Shown here: positions 1-8,999 of the stretch, piece by piece
Layout of the letters: the number at the start of each line of letters is the position of its first letter
Numbering within the stretch: position 1 is the first letter of the stretch
Source of the DNA: an uncultured Oscillibacter sp.
Lineage (GTDB): Bacteria; Bacillota; Clostridia; Oscillospirales; Oscillospiraceae
DNA length: 29,024 nt
NCBI GenBank assembly: GCA_902476875.1
Contig: CABSFC010000025.1
Location: 1 to 29,024, forward strand
Direction: 5' to 3'
Notes under the pieces: generated by a model
What the model saw: only the letters and a program-made list of their open reading frames with translations
Told to the model about the DNA's origin: nothing
The model's database searches: none
Position numbers and translations under genes: made by a program

Positions 1-27
1 ATCTCCGGGGGCGCTTTTTGCGTTCAC

Positions 28-1491
28 TCAGTCCATGGGCCGCCGTACCACCAGACGCCGCCGCCAGATGGAGGGGGCGAACAGCAGCAGCATGGGGAAG
101 ATCTCCAGCCGGCCCACCAGCATGTCGAAGGACAGCAGCAGCTTGGACGCCGGGGAGAACGCGGAGAAGTTGCCCATGGGGCCCACCATCTCCAGTCCGG
201 GGCCGATGTTGTTGATGCAGGAGGCCAGGGCGGTGAAGGTGGTCACCAGGTCGAACCCCTCCAGCGACAGCAGCAGGAAGGACGCCACGAAGATCACCAT
301 GTATACGGAGAGGTAGACGTGGGCGCCCCGCAGGCTCTTCTCCGACAGGGGCTTGCCCTCCAGCTGGACGGTGGTCACGGCGTTGGGGTGCAGCATCTTC
401 CGCATGTCGGCCAGGGAGGATTTCAGAAGGATCAGAATCCGGGACACCTTGATGCCGCCGCCGGTGGACCCGGCGCAGGCGCCCACGAACATCAGCACCA
501 CCAGAATGGCCTTGGAGAACGTGGGCCAGGTGTTGAAATCCACCGTGCCGTAACCCGTGGTGGTGATGATGGAGGCCACCTGGAAGAAGGCGTGGCGCAG
601 GCTGGTGCCCACAGAGCCGTAGAGATGGACGATGTCCGCGGTGATGGCGGCCACCGCCGCCGCCACGATCAGGAGATACGCCCGCAGCTCCTCGGAGCCG
701 AACACCTCCCGGAAGCGGCGGATCAGCAGGAAGTAGTACAGGTTGAAGTTGATGCCGAACAGCAGCATGAAAACGCCGATGACGATGTCGAAATAGGCGC
801 TGCCGTAGGCGCCCACGCTGAGATTGCGGCTGCTGAAGCCGCCGGTGCCCGCCGTGCCGAAAGCGTGGATGCAGGCGTCGAAAAGCGGCATCCCCCCCGC
901 CAGCAGCAACACGATCTCGATAATGGTCATGACGAAGTAGATGCCGTACAGGATTTTGGCGCTGTCGCTCATGCGGCTGACCAGCTTGCCCACGGACGGC
1001 CCCGGCACCTCCGCCCGCATCAGGTGCATGCCGTGGCCGTCGGTCATGGGCAGGATGGCCATGACGAACACCAGCACGCCCATGCCGCCGATCCAGTGGG
1101 TGAAGCTCCGCCAGAACAGGCCGCTGCGGGTCAGGTGCTCCACCTCCGTCAGGATCGTGGAGCCGGTGGTGGTGAAGCCGGACACCGTCTCAAAAAACGC
1201 GTCCACAAAACCGGGGATGTCCCCGGATATCACAAAGGGCATGGCCCCGAAGATGGAGAGAAACACCCAGGCCAGGGCCACCACCGCGAAGCCGTCCCGG
1301 GCGTAGATAGACGTGCGCCTGGGGCGGCGGACGCCGAACGGCAGCCCCACCGCCAGCAGGGCCAGAGCCGGGATGAAAAACGGTCCGACGGGCTCGCCGT
1401 ACAGCAGCGCCGTCAGCATGGGCAGCACCATAAGGGCGGCCTCCGTCAGCAGGATGCGGCCGATGACGAAGCCGATCATTTGATAATTCAT
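28..1491 (-). CDS. trkH: TrkH family potassium uptake channel subunit
   Basis: Membrane pore subunit of the Trk/Ktr K+ uptake system, working with the cytoplasmic TrkA subunit encoded just upstream. The 487-residue product has many hydrophobic segments and the four pore loops of the family, seen as FTTTGSTIL, FGTAGTGGFS, ITTTGYGT and CINNIGPGLE, each with the conserved filter glycine. The length fits TrkH. I chose the ATG at 1491 because a GGAGGGG site lies just before it on the minus strand; the open frame continues 24 codons further but those overlap trkA. It starts 13 bases after the trkA stop, so the two are one operon. The gene ends 27 bases from the window edge and its terminator is not visible. 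Confidence 0.95.
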   Translation of the reverse strand: MNYQMIGFVIGRILLTEAALMVLPMLTALLYGEPVGPFFIPALALLAVGLPFGVRRPRRTSIYARDGFAVVALAWVFLSIFGAMPFVISGDIPGFVDAFFETVSGFTTTGSTILTEVEHLTRSGLFWRSFTHWIGGMGVLVFVMAILPMTDGHGMHLMRAEVPGPSVGKLVSRMSDSAKILYGIYFVMTIIEIVLLLAGGMPLFDACIHAFGTAGTGGFSSRNLSVGAYGSAYFDIVIGVFMLLFGINFNLYYFLLIRRFREVFGSEELRAYLLIVAAAVAAITADIVHLYGSVGTSLRHAFFQVASIITTTGYGTVDFNTWPTFSKAILVVLMFVGACAGSTGGGIKVSRILILLKSSLADMRKMLHPNAVTTVQLEGKPLSEKSLRGAHVYLSVYMVIFVASFLLLSLEGFDLVTTFTALASCINNIGPGLEMVGPMGNFSAFSPASKLLLSFDMLVGRLEIFPMLLLFAPSIWRRRLVVRRPMD

Positions 1492-1504
1492 AGCCCCTCC
1501 GCCC

Positions 1505-2866
1505 TTACCGCAGAATGTCGTGGATGTCCTGAAGGGTGGTGTCCGTGGTGACGACGATGACATCGTCGTTGGCGTTCAGCACGTCATTGCCGGAGGGAAT
1601 GACGATGCGCCCGTTCTGCCGGACGATGCCCGCCAGCAAAATGCCGCTTTTCAGCTTCAGGTCCTTCAGCGGCACGCCGATGAAGGGCACGTCCTCCGTC
1701 ACGCCGAACTCCAACGCCTCCACCGCGCCGTCCACCAGCCGGTGGAGGGTCTTGATCTTGGCGCCGGAGGCGCACTCCATGGCCCGGACGTACTGGACGA
1801 TCAGCTCCGTGGTGACGCTGCGGGCGGACACCACGCTGTCGATCATACTCTCGTTGGACACCAGGTCCACCAGGGACTTGCGGTTGATCTTGGCAATGAC
1901 CTTGCAGTTCCCGGACTGCTTGGCGGCGCACAGGGACATCAGGATATTGGCCTCGTCGATGCCGGTGATGGCGACGAACGCGTCGGTCTGCTCGATGCCC
2001 TCCTCGTGGAGCAGCTCGCTGTCGGTGCCGTCGCCCACGATCAACAGGGCCTTAGGCAACTGCTCGCTCATCTGGATGCAGCGCTGCTCGCTCTGGTCGA
2101 TGATCTTCACCGACATGCCCATGGCCAGCAGCTCCGAGGCGAGATAGTAGCAGATCTTGCTGGCCCCCACGATCATGACGGAGGACGCCCGGTCCCGGAA
2201 CACCCCCAGGTGCCGGAAGAACTGGCTCAGCTGGTCCGGCGCGGCGGTGAGATAGATTTTGTCCCCGGATCTCAGCACGAAATCGCCGGAGGGGATGATG
2301 GTCTCCCCCTTGCGGGCCACGGCGCAGATCAGCACCCGGACCCGGATGTTCTTGTAGAGGTCGGCCAGCTGCATGCCGTCCAGCGCCGAACCGCCGGGCA
2401 GCCGGTACTCCACCAGCTCCAGCCGGCCCTTGGAGAAGGACTCCAGCTTCATGGCCGCCGGAAAGCGCAGCACACGGGCGATCTCCCGGGCGGCGGCTTT
2501 CTCCGGATTGATGGACATGCTGAGGCCCAGCTCCTCCCGCATGAAGCGGAGCTGCTTTTCATACTCCGGATTGCGGATGCGGGCAATGGTGTGCTCCACT
2601 CCCAGCTTTTTCGCCACGAGACACGCCAGAATGTTGATCTCGTCGCTGGAGGCGGTGGCGATCAAAAGATCGGCCCTGTCGGTCTCCGCCTCCTTCTGCA
2701 CCTCATAGCTGGCGCCGTTGCCGCACACGCCCATCACGTCGTAAATGTTGATGATATTGTCGATCAGCTGGGGATTCTGGTCGATGACCGTCACCTTGTT
2801 GTCCGCGGAAAGCTGCTGCGTCAGCGCCAGGCCCACCTTGCCGGCGCCTACGATGATGATCTTCAT
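1505..2866 (-). CDS. trkA: Trk system potassium transporter TrkA (two RCK domains)
   Basis: Cytoplasmic regulatory subunit that binds nucleotides and gates TrkH. The 453 residues match full-length TrkA with two tandem RCK_N/RCK_C units. The first begins at residue 1 with a Rossmann motif IVGAGKVGLAL. The second begins near residue 230 with IVGASKICYYL, where the glycine motif is degenerate, so nucleotide binding is probably stronger in the first half (inference). The start at 2866 has AGGAGG a few bases upstream; the frame is open 48 codons further but that part lies over the promoter and is not protein-like. It is first in the trkA-trkH operon, divergent from the fatty-acid operon across about 200 bp. 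Confidence 0.95.
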   Translation of the reverse strand: MKIIIVGAGKVGLALTQQLSADNKVTVIDQNPQLIDNIINIYDVMGVCGNGASYEVQKEAETDRADLLIATASSDEINILACLVAKKLGVEHTIARIRNPEYEKQLRFMREELGLSMSINPEKAAAREIARVLRFPAAMKLESFSKGRLELVEYRLPGGSALDGMQLADLYKNIRVRVLICAVARKGETIIPSGDFVLRSGDKIYLTAAPDQLSQFFRHLGVFRDRASSVMIVGASKICYYLASELLAMGMSVKIIDQSEQRCIQMSEQLPKALLIVGDGTDSELLHEEGIEQTDAFVAITGIDEANILMSLCAAKQSGNCKVIAKINRKSLVDLVSNESMIDSVVSARSVTTELIVQYVRAMECASGAKIKTLHRLVDGAVEALEFGVTEDVPFIGVPLKDLKLKSGILLAGIVRQNGRIVIPSGNDVLNANDDVIVVTTDTTLQDIHDILR

Positions 2867-2920
2867 GCTGCCTCCTGTCTTTGTTCTGGGCGGATGGCAG
2901 TCCGCTCTGTCGTTTATGAA

Positions 2921-2949
2921 ATTATAACGAATGTCCGGGAAAAAGTGAA
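2921..2949 (-). promoter_or_regulatory. Candidate sigma-A promoter for trkAH
   Basis: On the minus strand, TTCACT (2949-2944) and a perfect TATAAT (2926-2921) are separated by 17 bases, about 55 bases before the trkA start. The -35 box is weak (4 of 6) and the -10 box is perfect. It is divergent from the acpP promoter; the two -35 boxes are about 25 bases apart. Confidence 0.6.
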
Positions 2950-2972
2950 TACCCGTTTCGTGAAAATTTTGC

Positions 2973-3001
2973 TTGACATTCTCCCTGCTCCCAGCTAAAA
3001 T
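2973..3001 (+). promoter_or_regulatory. Strong sigma-A promoter for the acpP-acc-fab operon
   Basis: A perfect TTGACA (2973-2978), a 17-base spacer and TAAAAT (2996-3001) lie 72 bases before the acpP start. No other convincing promoter is seen before 13450, so this probably drives the whole fatty-acid operon. Transcription would start around 3008, at the left edge of the long palindrome that follows. Confidence 0.75.
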
Positions 3002-3006
3002 ATGTT

Positions 3007-3046
3007 TCAATTATTTTATTTAAATTTTTTTAATTAAAATAATTGA
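3007..3046 (+). promoter_or_regulatory. Long AT-rich palindrome at the acpP transcription start
   Basis: Left arm TCAATTATTTTATTTAA (3007-3023) and right arm TTAATTAAAATAATTGA (3030-3046) are complementary at 16 of 17 positions; 3024 and 3029 also pair, leaving a 4-base loop. It begins where transcription should start and ends 15 bases before the ribosome site. It could be an operator for a fatty-acid repressor (the MarR protein at 13520 is one candidate) or an RNA hairpin at the 5' end of the message. It does not look like the Bacillus FapR box. Confidence 0.6.
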
Positions 3047-3072
3047 TACTTCTATACCAAAGGAGAAGGACT

Positions 3073-3303
3073 ATGGAATTCGAGAAAGTGCGCGATATCA
3101 TCGTGGAGACGCTGGGCTGCGACGCCGAACAGGTCACGCTGGAGGCATCCCTGTCCGACGACCTGGGAGCCGACTCCCTGGCCTCCGTGGAACTGGTGAT
3201 GGCGCTGGAGGAGGCCACCGGCATCTCCATCGACGACGCTGACGTCGCAAATCTCAAGACCGTGGGCGACGTGATGAACTACCTGGCCGCCCATAAGAAC
3301 TGA
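3073..3303 (+). CDS. acpP: Acyl carrier protein
   Basis: Small acidic carrier that holds growing acyl chains on a phosphopantetheine arm. The 76-residue product has the modification motif GADSLASVE, with Ser35 as the attachment site, and the family length. The start at 3073 is preceded by AGGAGAAGG; an in-frame ATG 10 codons upstream lies inside the palindrome and lacks a ribosome site. It is the first gene after the strong promoter, and a stable hairpin separates it from accB, which may keep acpP message more abundant than the rest, as the cell needs much more carrier than enzyme (inference). Confidence 0.97.
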   Translation: MEFEKVRDIIVETLGCDAEQVTLEASLSDDLGADSLASVELVMALEEATGISIDDADVANLKTVGDVMNYLAAHKN

Positions 3304-3311
3304 ACGGCTGC

Positions 3312-3334
3312 CCCGCCGGAGATACTCCGGCGGG
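3312..3334 (+). other. GC-rich intercistronic hairpin between acpP and accB
   Basis: CCCGCCGGAG (3312-3321) and CTCCGGCGGG (3325-3334) are perfectly complementary around a 3-base loop. No T-run follows, so it is not a normal terminator. It may be a pause, a processing site or a 3' stabiliser that uncouples acpP dosage from the rest of the operon (inference). Confidence 0.6.
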
Positions 3335-3370
3335 ACACCCCCTCCATCTTCCGTCAAGAAAGGAAGCCCT

Positions 3371-3783
3371 ATGACCAAGCAAGAGATCTTTGACCTGCTG
3401 GACCGCTTCGAGGGCGGCGCCCTGGCCTCCCTGAAGCTGTCCACCCGGGATTTCACCATAGAGCTGACCCGGGGCGCGCCAGGTGCCGCCTCCGCCGGTC
3501 AGGCTCCCCAGCCTGTTCCCACGGCGGCCCCCGGGCCCGCAAAGGAGGACGCCCCCGCCGTCACCGCCCCGCTGGTGGGGACCTTCTACGCCGCGCCGGG
3601 ACCGGAGCAGGCGCCCTTCGTCTCCGCCGGGGACCGTGTGAAAAAGGGCCAGACCGTCTGCCTCATCGAGGCCATGAAGATGATGAGCGAGGTCCCCGCC
3701 CCCTGCGACTGCGTCATTGAAGAAATTCTGAAATCCAGCGGCGATCTGGTCTCCTTCGGAGAACCGCTGCTGCGCTACAGGCC

Positions 3784-3790
<7 letters not shown>
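3371..3790 (+). CDS. accB: Acetyl-CoA carboxylase biotin carboxyl carrier protein
   Basis: Carries biotin between the biotin carboxylase and carboxyltransferase sites of acetyl-CoA carboxylase. The 139 residues comprise an N-terminal helical part, a Pro/Ala-rich linker (about 36-62) and a C-terminal biotinyl domain with the motif EAMKMMSE, where Lys103 is the biotinylated residue. AAGGAAG precedes the ATG. Its last codons overlap accC by 7 bases (ATGCTGA), which suggests coupled translation. Length and domain order are typical of bacterial AccB. Confidence 0.96.
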
Positions 3791-5171
<1,381 letters not shown>

Positions 5172-5175
<4 letters not shown>

Positions 5176-6026
5176 ACGGTATCTTTGCCAGACGCCGGGC
5201 CCGTCTGCTGGCCATGAAAGCCATTCGGGACAATTACGTCCCCGGCGACAGGCTGGTCACCTGCCCCCACTGCGGTCAGGAGAGCGAGCGGAGGCAGGTG
5301 GCCCAGGGCCTGTCCGTCTGCCCCAGGTGCGGCTATCACTGGCCCATCGGCGCGTATTACCGCCTGAGCACCATTCTGGACCCCGGCTCCTTTCGGGAGC
5401 TGAACGAAAAGCTCCCCACCGGGGACCCGCTGGCCTTTCCGGGCTACGGAGAAAAGCTGCGCTCCGCCCAGCGGAAGACCGGCCTGACGGAGGCCGCCGT
5501 CACCGCCACGGGGACCATCGGCGGATACAAGTGCGTGGTGGGCGTACTGGACAGCCGCTTTCTGATGGGCAGTATGAGCGCCGCCGTAGGCGAAAAAATT
5601 ACCCTGGCCATTGAATACGCCACAAAAAACAGGCTGCCGCTCATCCTGTTTGCCGCCAGCGGCGGCGCCCGGATGCAGGAGGGCATTTTGTCTCTGATGC
5701 AGATGGCCAAAACCAGCGCCGCCCTGGCCCGGTTTTCCGAGAAGGGCCTGCTGTATATCTCCGTTCTGACGGACCCCACCACCGGCGGCGTCACCGCCAG
5801 CTTCGCATCCCTGGGCGACATCATTCTGGCGGAACCGGGAGCCTTGATCGGTTTCGCCGGACCCAGAGTCATCCAGCAGACCATCGGCGAGACCCTGCCG
5901 GAGGGCTTTCAGCGCGCGGAGTTCCAGATGGAGCACGGCTTCGTGGACGCGGTGGTGCCCCGGTCCCGGATGCGGGATTCGCTGACCCGGCTGCTGCGTC
6001 TGCACCAGAGAGGAGGTCGCTCATGA
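5172..6026 (+). CDS. accD: Acetyl-CoA carboxylase carboxyltransferase subunit beta
   Basis: Beta half of the carboxyltransferase that moves the carboxyl group from biotin to acetyl-CoA, giving malonyl-CoA. The 284 residues begin with the family zinc ribbon, Cys31-x2-Cys34 and Cys50-x2-Cys53, followed by a crotonase-like fold with the segment AASGGARMQEG. The start is a TTG at 5172, overlapping the accC stop (TTGA), with GGAGGG about 8 bases upstream; no ATG fits better. The stop overlaps the accA ATG as ATGA. Confidence 0.96.
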
Positions 6027-6838
6027 GTGCGCTCACCGCCGCGGAGCGGGTCGCCGTGGCCCGGCACCCCCAGCGGCCCAATATCACCGACTATATCGAC
6101 GCCCTGTTCACCGACTTTTTCGAGCAGAGGGGCGACCGTCTCTGCAAGGAAGACGCCGCCATTTTGGGGGGCGTGGCGCTGTACCACGGTCGCCCCGTCA
6201 CCGTCATCGGCACCCGGAAGGGCAGAACGCTGGAGGAAAACCTCCGGTGCAATTTCGGGATGCCGGGGCCGGAGGGCTACCGCAAGGCCCTGCGGCTGAT
6301 GAAGCAGGCGGAGAAGTTCCGCCGCCCCGTTATCACCTTCATCGACACCTCCGGCGCCTACCCCGGCCTGGAGGCCGAGGAGCGGGGCCAGGGCGAGGCC
6401 ATCGCCCGGAACCTGTATGAAATGAGCCGGCTGACCGTGCCCGTCGTCGCCGTCGTCACCGGCGAGGGCAACAGCGGCGGGGCTCTGGCCCTGGGCGTTG
6501 CCAACCGGGTGCTGATGCTGGAAAACGCCGTCTATGCCATCCTCTCTCCGGAGGGCTTCGCCTCCATTCTGTGGAAGGACGCGGCGCGGCGCGAGGAGGC
6601 CTGTGAGCTGATGCGGCTGACAGCTCCGGACCTGCTGCGGATGCAGGTTATCGACGATATCATCCCGGAGCCGGAGGGAGGCGCACACCGCTCCCCCGCC
6701 GCCGCGCTGCGGACGGTGGACCGGTATCTGAGCCGCCATCTGTCGGAGCTGTCCGGGGAGAGCGGGCCGGCCCTGGCGGCGGCCCGGTACCAGAAATTCA
6801 GGCGGATGGGCACGGCCGCCCGGAAGGAGGACGCATGA
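6023..6838 (+). CDS. accA: Acetyl-CoA carboxylase carboxyltransferase subunit alpha
   Basis: Alpha half of the carboxyltransferase, partner of AccD. The 271 residues include FEQRGDRL near the start, GTRKGR, and the segments FIDTSGAYPG and GEGNSGGALALG that form the acyl-CoA/biotin site. It is somewhat shorter than the about 319 residues of E. coli AccA because the N-terminal helical extension is missing, as in many Firmicutes. An AGGAGG lies upstream of the ATG. It is joined by ATGA overlaps to accD before and fabH after. Confidence 0.96.
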   Translation: MSALTAAERVAVARHPQRPNITDYIDALFTDFFEQRGDRLCKEDAAILGGVALYHGRPVTVIGTRKGRTLEENLRCNFGMPGPEGYRKALRLMKQAEKFRRPVITFIDTSGAYPGLEAEERGQGEAIARNLYEMSRLTVPVVAVVTGEGNSGGALALGVANRVLMLENAVYAILSPEGFASILWKDAARREEACELMRLTAPDLLRMQVIDDIIPEPEGGAHRSPAAALRTVDRYLSRHLSELSGESGPALAAARYQKFRRMGTAARKEDA

Positions 6839-7782
6839 ACGGCATCAAAATCAAGGGCACGGGCCGCTGTGTTCCCGCAAAGGTCGTCACCAACGACGAC
6901 CTGGCCGAAATCGTGGACACCAGCGATGCGTGGATCACCTCCCGCACCGGCATCCGCCACAGGCGCCACTGCGCCACGGAGACCCACGCGGATCTCTGCG
7001 CGGGCGCGGCGAAAGCCGCTTTGAAAAAAGCTGGGGTCGCCCCGGACCAGATCGGCGCGTGCATCGTGGCCACCGTGTCGGCGGACACCGTGGTGCCCTC
7101 CGCCGCCTGCCTGCTCCAGCGGGAGCTTGGTCTGCCCGAGGACATCCCCTGCTTCGATCTGAACGCCGCCTGCACCGGCTTTCTCTACGCTCTCCACACC
7201 ATGGAGTGCCTGCTGAACGCCGCGCCCCGGAAATTCGGCCTGGTGGTGGGCGGCGAGGTTTTGAGCCGCGTCACCAACTGGGAGGACAGGAGCACCTGTA
7301 TCCTCTTCGGGGACGGCGCCGGAGCCGCCGTGGTGGAGTGCCGGGAGGGCTGGCCCTCCATCGGCGCGGTGCTGGGTGCCCGGGGCGACGGCGAGCTGCT
7401 GCGCCTGCCCGGTCTGGAGACCGGCGAGCGGAGCCTGATCCACATGGAGGGCACCCGGGTATTCAAGTTCGCCGTGGAGATCGTCCCCTGGTGCATGGAC
7501 CAGGTGCTGCGAAAGGCGGGCTTGACGGCGGAGGACGTGGATTTCTTCGTCTTCCACCAGGCCAACGCCCGCATCATCGACCTGGCGGTGCGGAAGTACC
7601 ATATCCCGCCCGAAAAATATTACAAAAACATCCAGGAATACGGCAACACCTCCGCCGCCAGCATCCCGCTGGTCCTCAGCGAGCTGGAGGAGCAGGGCAG
7701 GGTCGGCCCCGGCAGCCGGGTGCTGGCGGTGGGCTTCGGCGGCGGATTGACCTGGGGCGGCGCGCTGATTGAGTTTGCGTAA
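6835..7782 (+). CDS. fabH: 3-oxoacyl-ACP synthase III (FabH)
   Basis: Starts fatty-acid synthesis by condensing an acyl-CoA primer with malonyl-ACP. The 315 residues carry the full catalytic triad: Cys113 in NAACTGF, His241 in FHQANAR and Asn271 in YGNTSAAS. The C-terminal GFGGGLTWGGAL is typical. The start overlaps the accA stop (ATGA) and has GGAGG upstream. Directly after its stop there is a good ribosome site, AAGGAGAG, but the fabK copy it serves is truncated (see 7793-7903). Confidence 0.97.
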   Translation: MNGIKIKGTGRCVPAKVVTNDDLAEIVDTSDAWITSRTGIRHRRHCATETHADLCAGAAKAALKKAGVAPDQIGACIVATVSADTVVPSAACLLQRELGLPEDIPCFDLNAACTGFLYALHTMECLLNAAPRKFGLVVGGEVLSRVTNWEDRSTCILFGDGAGAAVVECREGWPSIGAVLGARGDGELLRLPGLETGERSLIHMEGTRVFKFAVEIVPWCMDQVLRKAGLTAEDVDFFVFHQANARIIDLAVRKYHIPPEKYYKNIQEYGNTSAASIPLVLSELEEQGRVGPGSRVLAVGFGGGLTWGGALIEFA

Positions 7783-7792
7783 GGAGAGAGCT

Positions 7793-7903
7793 ATGCAGAA
7801 GTTAAATGAAATCCTGGGGACCGAATTCCCCATCATCCAGGGCGGCATGGCCAACATCGCCACCGGCGAGTTCGCCGCCGCCTGGGCACCCCACAAAATT
7901 TGA
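7793..7903 (+). pseudogene. Truncated duplicate of the fabK 5' end
   Basis: A 36-codon reading frame whose first 30 residues repeat the N-terminus of the intact FabK at 8058 (GTEFPIIQGGMANIATGEF is shared), then runs into the unrelated residues WAPHKI and a TGA. It has an excellent ribosome site (AAGGAGAG, 7781-7788) in the normal operon position 10 bases after fabH, so it is probably translated to a short peptide. It looks like the original fabK start cut by an insertion, or the remnant of a partial duplication. A leader-peptide role is possible but unsupported. Confidence 0.85.
7805..7884 (+). repeat. Direct repeat, copy 1 (fabK 5' end)
   Basis: These 80 bases are identical to 8070-8149, an offset of 265 bp. 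The identity begins at the fifth codon of both reading frames; the first four codons differ at four positions (CAG versus AAA in the second codon and TTA versus CTG in the fourth). Identity ends abruptly at 7884/8149, which marks the left border of the insert. Confidence 0.95.
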
Positions 7904-8024
7904 CGATTTTGCGGGGACCCCCCATTTGACTCAAATGGGCAGGCGGAGCCCGCCCATTTCAAGGTTTTTGCCCCCGGCAAAAACGCTTGTACGCCGGACT
8001 TCCGGCGCCGCCCCGGCGGGGCGG
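7889..8024. repeat. Hairpin-rich inserted element between fabK copies
   Basis: A non-coding stretch made of consecutive inverted repeats: 7889-7899/7906-7916 (10 of 11 paired), 7921-7929/7931-7939 (perfect), a GGGC-GGC/GCC-GCCC stem around 7937-7955, 7964-7972/7976-7984 (perfect), 7992-7998/8001-8007 (perfect) and 8008-8014/8018-8024 (perfect). AAATGGGC near 7933 can also pair with GCCCATTT near 7952, an alternative fold. No reading frame resembles a protein. It resembles a REP/MITE-type dispersed element, but copy number elsewhere in the genome cannot be judged from here. Transcribed as part of the operon, it would be highly structured RNA. Confidence 0.7.
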
Positions 8025-8057
8025 TCCATGCCGCCCGGTATTCATGAGGAGTATGAT

Positions 8058-8999
8058 ATGAAAAAGCTGAATGAAATCCTGGGGACCGAATTCCCCATCA
8101 TCCAGGGCGGCATGGCCAACATCGCCACCGGCGAGTTCGCCGCCGCCTGCTCCAATGCGGGGGCCCTGGGCGTCATCGCCACCGGCGGGATGCTGAAAGC
8201 CGATCTGCTGCGGGAACAGATCCGCGTCTGCAAAAGCCTGACCGACAGGCCCTTTGGCGTCAACCTGATGCTGATGAACCCCTGCGTGGACGAGATGGCG
8301 AAAATCATCATCGACGAGGGCGTCCGGGTGGTCACCACCGGCGCGGGCAGTCCCGGCAAATACATCCCCGCCTGGAAGGAGGCCGGCGTCAAGGTCCTGC
8401 CCGTGGTGGCGGCGTCCATCCTGGCCCGCCGCCTGGTGCGGGCCGGGGCCGACGCCATCATCGCCGAGGGCACGGAGTCCGGCGGCCATGTGGGCGAAAT
8501 GACCACCATGGCCCTGGTGCCCCAGGTCGTCGACGCGGTGGACGTGCCCGTCATCGCCGCCGGGGGCATTGCCGACGGACGGCAGATGGCGGCGGCGCTG
8601 GCCCTGGGGGCCTGCGGCGTCCAGGTGGGCACCTGCCTGCTGGCAAGCAAGGAGTGTCCCATCCACGAGAACTACAAGCAGGCCATCCTGAAAGCTAAGG
8701 ATACTGACACCACCGTCACGGGCCGCTCCATCGGAGGCCCCGTCCGGGTGCTGAAGAACAGGATGGCCCGTGAGTACCTGGCTCTGGAAAAGCGGGGCGC
8801 CACCCTGGAGGAGCTGGAGGCCGTCACCCTGGGCGGATTGCGTCGGGCGGTGTTCGACGGCGACATGGACCACGGCAGCGTCATGACCGGTCAGGTGGCC
8901 GGGATGCTCCACGAGATCAGGCCCGTGCGGCAGATCTTCGAGGAGCTGTACGCCCAGGGCCGGTCCGTGCTGGAGGCGGCGAACCGGGAATGGCGGTGA
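8058..8999 (+). CDS. fabK: Enoyl-ACP reductase II (FabK)
   Basis: FMN-dependent reductase for the last step of each elongation cycle, replacing FabI. The 313 residues contain IIQGGMANIATG at the FMN-binding start, GAGSPGKYIP, His144 in ESGGHVGE (the position of the conserved FabK histidine) and AAGGIADGRQ. The start at 8058 has AGGAG at 8046-8050. This ribosome site sits at the right end of the insert rather than in the usual place after fabH, so translation is no longer coupled to fabH. The open frame extends upstream to 7806, but there it reads through the insert and is out of frame with copy 1. It overlaps the next gene by 10 bases. Confidence 0.95.
   Translation: MKKLNEILGTEFPIIQGGMANIATGEFAAACSNAGALGVIATGGMLKADLLREQIRVCKSLTDRPFGVNLMLMNPCVDEMAKIIIDEGVRVVTTGAGSPGKYIPAWKEAGVKVLPVVAASILARRLVRAGADAIIAEGTESGGHVGEMTTMALVPQVVDAVDVPVIAAGGIADGRQMAAALALGACGVQVGTCLLASKECPIHENYKQAILKAKDTDTTVTGRSIGGPVRVLKNRMAREYLALEKRGATLEELEAVTLGGLRRAVFDGDMDHGSVMTGQVAGMLHEIRPVRQIFEELYAQGRSVLEAANREWR
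8070..8149 (+). repeat. Direct repeat, copy 2 (inside intact fabK)
   Basis: Identical to 7805-7884 over 80 bases. This copy lies within the functional fabK frame, codons 5 to 31. The perfect identity suggests a recent event or continuing gene conversion. Confidence 0.95.

Noticed and set aside
3007..3046. FapR operator before acpP
   Set aside because: The palindrome lacks the Bacillus-type FapR core (TTAGTACCTAGT-like), and no fapR gene is in the window.
7806..8057. Upstream extension of fabK through the insert
   Set aside because: The frame is open by chance, is out of frame with the first fabK copy, crosses all hairpins and has no homology-like content; the ATG at 8058 has its own AGGAG.
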